Below are positions 7,501 to 10,059 of a stretch of DNA of 10,059 nucleotides, piece by piece. Origin of the DNA: Leptospira_B sp964571605. GTDB lineage: Bacteria > Spirochaetota > Leptospiria > Leptospirales > Leptospiraceae. Both the position numbers and the translations under genes were made by a program. The stretch lies in contig CAZNCS010000148.1 in assembly GCA_964571605.1 (NCBI GenBank), forward strand, positions 1 through 10,059. Reading direction: 5' to 3'. Positions within the stretch are counted from its first letter, which is position 1, and every line of letters begins with the position of its first letter. The notes beneath the pieces are model-generated. The model was given only the letters and a program-made list of their open reading frames with translations. It was not told the origin of the DNA and searched no databases.

Positions 7501-7720
7501 TAGGGTGATATAAGAACGCAGCGAAAAAATATCCGGTACAAAAGAATGCAAAAAATAAAGAACCTAACGCGAGATGTAATGTGCTAGCGGACTTTTCCTT
7601 TAAGAACAAAAAGAAAAGGGAAGTGCATAGGAAGGCTAGAATCGTTAATAAACTCCCGAAGGAGTAATAATTAAGAAGAACGTCGTTTTTTAAAATCGAG
7701 AATATTTCCATGTTTTTCAA
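4529..7720 (-). CDS. Membrane-bound SpoIIE/RsbU-type (PP2C) phosphatase: 7TM sensor, extracytoplasmic domain, HAMP, phosphatase, TPRs
   Basis: A 1063-residue signalling protein. Residues about 17-240 hold seven hydrophobic segments, like 7TM receptor-type inputs. An eighth segment (248-269), an extracytoplasmic domain (270-523) and a ninth segment (524-544) follow. A HAMP-like linker at 545-595 contains SPLNRLLSGVEKVNAG and DEIGFLSDSFNSM, and a coiled coil follows to about 632. The phosphatase domain (about 665-893) has every expected metal-binding Asp: ADLGGDLC (675, 679), MNGDAMGKSM (704), GSDGKDDL (835) and ELTDDLSML (884-885). In GDAMGKS a Ser replaces the usual final Gly of GKG. TPR-like helices fill about 910-1055 and could bind partners. 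By family, such enzymes dephosphorylate serine/threonine-phosphorylated anti-anti-sigma factors; the target here is unknown. The start is TTG at 7720 or, equally likely, ATG at 7711, which drops three residues; neither has a Shine-Dalgarno. A paralogue lies upstream. Confidence 0.93.
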   Translation of the reverse strand: MKNMEIFSILKNDVLLNYYSFGSLLTILAFLCTSLFFLFLKEKSASTLHLALGSLFFAFFCTGYFFAAFLYHPIAAYHRWLTVGFILPALMHLGQFMARYPQNSFPRINRYLLIGQYSIMSLAVSYFFYTTWTSPKKYHFTAHHWDFNAESASRTVAIVIGLFVLVSFLGIPVWRMVRSKGKVRYAIGGFMAALLAGGVVPAVTNILSRDGVIERSTYLTSIVLLMTLGLFLILVIFLNFSEEKTTFMVKIVGITFVTLMLIMQALVFISNQDKESEYDTKSIVNMARVLEGGKRTPEMEYIVQWEYGKKDVDYSRYDKAFDLRLPQLEIDFQNTIIFEHIKNLPEEDFRKSLQKVIAGTHEYFSGYRVSIQKFLEKNPNLEGNELRNKLFEFLLVLNKNVFVTSNKLDNIFPREFCKDGGKYLKSSASDVANFRDHLLSRWKEEDESCTLIGKDLLPGELKAEILLYFRPFQPALSRHYRKSLDEYQHFVTYIHYDVKQDVVSEVGYSYRKYREFMHPTAAKQTLILGIVLIVVFFVFPLFFRQSLISPLNRLLSGVEKVNAGALDVQVQVDLKDEIGFLSDSFNSMVTSIRQARGELQDYAEHLATKVRDRTRELSEKMEELQRLKVQQDGDYFLTSLLAKPLFYNANKSPKVDTQFILRQKKKFEFKGKHADLGGDLCVTGNLRLGKESDYKRYTFAMNGDAMGKSMQGAGGSLVMGVVVNSILARSAANDRIMDSTPAQWLTDIYHEMQSVFKSFNGSMVISGTFVVVEDDSGKVWYFNAEHPYSVMYRDGRAGFLETGLTLRKIGLDSEYEFKVHQTRLEAGDVLIIGSDGKDDLDLTPEKEIRTINEDEMLFLQLVENGQGDLSRIEEEILKQGELTDDLSMLRIEYMPVSSPKSEEKLSETIDWKYIYKKAKEDYVGGRLSEALSALENLYKSDPQNTKVTKLLGLLSFKGKNYGKAVEVLNKYLGSDPDLVEYWYYLSLANRRIGRMDEAILAAKRMEELQPDNSLNLINLSDLYRQTEQFELALEYAKMALAIDPENENAQKLVRLIQRDTKPS

Positions 7721-7932
7721 AAGGAAGAAGGATCATAACTCCGGTTTGGCCGGTCTTGTCTTACCTCCGTAGAATCCGATCGACTGCAGTAACTATTGCC
7801 TCTTATAATTGGATTATATTGGGCTTGGAACAATTCTTATCAAACTAAAAACAAAATTCCTTGGAGAAAGGATTTTTTCATAACACATGCGATAAAAAAA
7901 TCGCAAACTTCTGGCACTCGGTTTGAGTCGAG
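7721..7932. other. Intergenic region upstream of the large phosphatase
   Basis: This 212-bp gap follows the metallopeptidase stop and precedes the phosphatase start on the minus strand. It holds a perfect 6-bp inverted repeat, TGCGAT-aaaaaa-ATCGCA, at 7888-7905 and a five-base stem (ACTCG 7916-7920 with CGAGT 7929-7933) at the peptidase stop. A TATAAT hexamer on the minus strand (7818-7813) has no good -35. No credible ORF is present. The size suggests that the phosphatase has its own promoter here rather than depending only on read-through. Confidence 0.4.
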
Positions 7933-8865
7933 TTATAGTTTTTCGATCTCTTTGGGTTTGGTAAAAGATTGCATCGGATAAACTGCATAGGGCCCAGGTA
8001 GTACCCAGCCTTGCAGAATCTTATTCCAATCTTTCTTCTGGATAGTTTCCAGTAATTGCAGCACGGATTGTGTTGTCGCGGTATCCGAACGCGCGATCTG
8101 TTTCAGGAAAGTTTTATAACCTTCTGGGCCGAGTTCTTTATAGAGTATGAACTGTGTCCGGACAGATTTCGAATAATACCAAGGACCTAAGGAAGCGTCC
8201 GAAAGATGGAAATCCTGGCTAAGAGGAAGATCTTTTTTCGGAGGTTTTTCATCCAAAGTCCATTCTTCCAAGACGGATAATAACTCTTCGGAATCAAGAC
8301 GTAGATATCCTTTTTTGACCAAAAGATACGGCAGAAAGGAAACTACTCCTTCGCTTAACCAAGACGGTTCCGTAAAATAATAATGTCCGAGTTCGTGTAA
8401 TAGTAAGGCGGGATACCCTTTTGGAACGAGACCTAGTTCCATAAAAATTCCATGTACTTTGCCCAGTTCACCGGATACATTATTGTATCCGCCTACTCTT
8501 GTTCCATTTAGAAATACCGCTTCTTTCAAAACCAAACGAATCTGATTTTTTTCGGATTCCGGCATCGTTTTAAAAATAGGCAATGTGGCTTGCTGAAAGG
8601 AATATCCGAGATAAGACTCGTACGCATCTAAAATTCCTTTTGTTTTTTCGAATGCGTATTGATTCCAATCTTTATATTCGGTTTCGTTCCGAACTAATAA
8701 CCGGAGATCCCCGCCTCTCAATCGAAACGGAAAAACGACCTCTCCGGTTTTGGAACTTTTCGAACCTACTTGGGCTTGGGCGGGTAAAACGAATAATACG
8801 AGGAATAAACTTACTTTTAGTAAGATTGGTATTCCTTTGTGTTTTCCTGAGAAAGGACCAATCAA
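7933..8865 (-). CDS. Secreted gluzincin-type (peptidase MA-like) metalloprotease candidate
   Basis: A 310-residue protein with a signal peptide: Lys/His-rich start, hydrophobic core at about 12-28 and an AQA-QVG cleavage site after residue 31, so it acts outside the cytoplasm. The zinc site reads LLLHELGHYYF (His157, Glu158, His161) and a downstream WLSEGVVSF gives Glu172 as the probable third ligand, the gluzincin arrangement HExxH...E. A preceding GGYNNVSGELGKVHGIF segment fits the strand and edge just before the catalytic helix in peptidase-MA-like proteins. The C-terminal half is helical and has no motif I recognise. Substrate unknown. The start is TTG at 8865-8863, overlapping the upstream phosphatase stop (TTGA on the minus strand). 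GAGAGGGA lies three bases upstream, and no ATG occurs before the signal peptide. Coupled translation with the phosphatase suggests a shared function or dosage. Confidence 0.85.
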   Translation of the reverse strand: MIGPFSGKHKGIPILLKVSLFLVLFVLPAQAQVGSKSSKTGEVVFPFRLRGGDLRLLVRNETEYKDWNQYAFEKTKGILDAYESYLGYSFQQATLPIFKTMPESEKNQIRLVLKEAVFLNGTRVGGYNNVSGELGKVHGIFMELGLVPKGYPALLLHELGHYYFTEPSWLSEGVVSFLPYLLVKKGYLRLDSEELLSVLEEWTLDEKPPKKDLPLSQDFHLSDASLGPWYYSKSVRTQFILYKELGPEGYKTFLKQIARSDTATTQSVLQLLETIQKKDWNKILQGWVLPGPYAVYPMQSFTKPKEIEKL

Positions 8866-10059
8866 CGGTCCCTCTCAATTAAACGAATCAATTTATGAGC
8901 GTTCTCGTTTCCAGGCTCTTGTTGGAGGATTCTTCTCGCGTATTCGTCCGCACGATCATACATTTCCGTAAGTCGATAGATATCTGCAAGATTTACCAAA
9001 TTCGAAATATTATTCGGATCCACTTCGAGCAATTTTAAACTCGCCGATAGTGCCTGGTCGTATTTCCCCATTTTCTTATTCGCAATGGAAAGATAGAACC
9101 AGTACTCGTGCAGGTCGGGATCACTACCCAAATAATTATTCAGAACTTCCACGGCAGTCGAATAGTCTTTACCTTTGAAACTCAGAAGACCCAGAAGTTT
9201 GTTTAACTTTTGATTTGCACTGTCGTGTAAATATCCCGTTTTGAGAAGATCCAAGGCTTCGTCTAAACGGCCGGTTTTGTACATTTTTTTGGCTTCTTCA
9301 TAGACAGAGTCCGTGTTTAGAGCTTTATCTATATGATCCACGTCTTCAAAAATGTCTTCGATCTCGTCCTTTTTCGGTTCGCCTTGGAACTCGATTTTTA
9401 ATAAAGAGAGGTCGTCCGTTAATTCTCCGGTTTTACGAATTTCAATTTCGATATCTTCCAGATTTGCTTTTGCGTCCTCGACATAGCGCAAAAACAACAT
9501 TTCGTCTTCGTTGATTGTACGGATGGTTTCATCGGGAGTTAAATCCAAATCATCCCGGCCGTCCGAACCCAAAAGAATGATATCACCTTTTTGTAATTGG
9601 AAACTTCTGACCTTGAATTCGAACTCAGAATCCAATCCAAGCTTTCTAAGAGTCAATCCATCTTCGATAAAACTCGCTTTGCCGTCTCTGTACAAAACAG
9701 AATAGGGGTGCTCTGCATTAAAATACCAAACCTTACCCGTTTCATCTTCCACTATATATAAAGCCGCCGAAATCACCATCGAACCGTTGAACGATTTGAA
9801 TACGGCATGGATCTCATAATAAATTTCCGTTAACCATTGCTCCGGAGTTACGTCTAGAATCCGATTGTTTGCGGCGGAACGAGCTAAGATAGAGTTCATT
9901 ACGACCCCCATCACTAAAGCTCCCCCGGCCCCTTGCATGGATTTCCCCATAGCGTCTCCGTTCATGGAGAGTGTATATCGTTTGAATGAATCAGGACGCC
10001 CTAATCGTAAATTTCCGGTAACACAAATATCTCCGCCTAAATCGGAATGTTTCCCTCTA
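8862..10059 (-). CDS. C-terminal part of a second SpoIIE-type phosphatase with TPRs (partial, paralogue of the large one)
   Basis: The frame is open from the right edge to the TGA at 8864-8862, giving 398 visible residues. The Met at 9965 is internal: codons upstream to 10058 continue the phosphatase domain with HSDLGGDICVTGNLRLGR. All expected metal-binding Asp motifs are present: DLGGD, NGDAMGKS, GSDGRDDL and ELTDDLSLL. An acidic linker (DEIEDIFEDVDHIDK) then leads to TPR-like helices ending RLIERDR. It aligns along its whole visible length with the complete 1063-residue phosphatase nearby, with long near-identical blocks (MNGDAMGKSMQGAGG, RTINEDEMLFL, LLGLLSFKGK, VEVLNKYLGSDPDL-like). The linker between phosphatase and TPRs is the main divergent part. 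Its sensor half lies beyond the window. The stop overlaps the metallopeptidase start. Role as for its paralogue: dephosphorylation of a regulatory protein under sensory control, inferred from family. Confidence 0.92.
   Translation of the reverse strand, partial: RGKHSDLGGDICVTGNLRLGRPDSFKRYTLSMNGDAMGKSMQGAGGALVMGVVMNSILARSAANNRILDVTPEQWLTEIYYEIHAVFKSFNGSMVISAALYIVEDETGKVWYFNAEHPYSVLYRDGKASFIEDGLTLRKLGLDSEFEFKVRSFQLQKGDIILLGSDGRDDLDLTPDETIRTINEDEMLFLRYVEDAKANLEDIEIEIRKTGELTDDLSLLKIEFQGEPKKDEIEDIFEDVDHIDKALNTDSVYEEAKKMYKTGRLDEALDLLKTGYLHDSANQKLNKLLGLLSFKGKDYSTAVEVLNNYLGSDPDLHEYWFYLSIANKKMGKYDQALSASLKLLEVDPNNISNLVNLADIYRLTEMYDRADEYARRILQQEPGNENAHKLIRLIERDR
8869..8876 (-). promoter_or_regulatory. 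Ribosome-binding site deciding the TTG start of the metallopeptidase
   Basis: GAGAGGGA read on the minus strand lies within the last codons of the upstream phosphatase gene, three bases before the TTG at 8865. No ATG or GTG gives a complete signal peptide, so this site supports the rare TTG start and a TTGA stop-start overlap. Confidence 0.6.

Noticed and set aside
7813..7818. Perfect TATAAT on the minus strand upstream of the large phosphatase
   Set aside because: No acceptable -35 at 16-18 bp and no extended -10; such hexamers are common in A/T-rich gaps.
7888..7905. TGCGAT-aaaaaa-ATCGCA as a terminator of the metallopeptidase
   Set aside because: The T-run is in the loop and not after the stem, and the stem is only six pairs; it may be a protein-binding palindrome or chance.
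9963..9965. Met at 9965 as the start of the second phosphatase
   Set aside because: The frame continues to the window edge with homologous phosphatase residues including the DLGGD metal motif, so the gene is simply cut by the window.

Overview
The window looks like chromosomal DNA of a Leptospira species. The signs are spirochaete-style composition (moderate to low GC, many A/T-ending codons), a Cys-bearing IPT/TIG envelope protein with a short hydrophobic leader, and very large 7TM-HAMP-SpoIIE phosphatases with C-terminal TPRs, an architecture abundant in that genus. The GC content seems higher than in classical pathogenic Leptospira. This assignment is inferred from style and protein content only, with no database search. 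There are no rRNA or tRNA genes, CRISPR arrays, insertion sequences or phage genes.

Left part, about 1-2000, plus strand. The 3' end of a probable FAD-dependent oxidoreductase is translationally coupled (TAATG) to a polytopic membrane protein whose histidines lie in recurring H-containing motifs. A small VOC-fold protein follows, behind its own good sigma70-like promoter with an 11-bp direct repeat at 21-bp spacing. A strong bidirectional terminator closes this block.

Middle part, about 2000-4530. Two minus-strand genes converge on that terminator: an IPT/TIG lipoprotein candidate and a 66-residue unknown protein with a perfect AGGAGG. Divergently, on the plus strand, lie an AUH-type enoyl-CoA hydratase and a dCTP deaminase (dcd).

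Right part, about 4529-10059, entirely minus strand. In transcription order it holds a partial SpoIIE-type phosphatase with C-terminal TPRs (running off the right edge), a secreted HExxH metallopeptidase whose TTG start overlaps the phosphatase stop, a 212-bp gap, and a complete 1063-residue paralogue of the first phosphatase. The two phosphatases match from catalytic domain to last TPR, so they arose by duplication or share a common module. In other bacteria SpoIIE/RsbU-type phosphatases dephosphorylate anti-anti-sigma factors. A role here in signal-driven stress or gene control is therefore likely, but the partners are not in the window.

The most interesting items are the phosphatase-protease-phosphatase cluster, the His-motif membrane protein coupled to a flavoenzyme, the operator-like repeats at the VOC promoter, and the VOC protein that has lost most usual metal ligands. 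I saw no clear evidence of a wholly new defence or mobile system.
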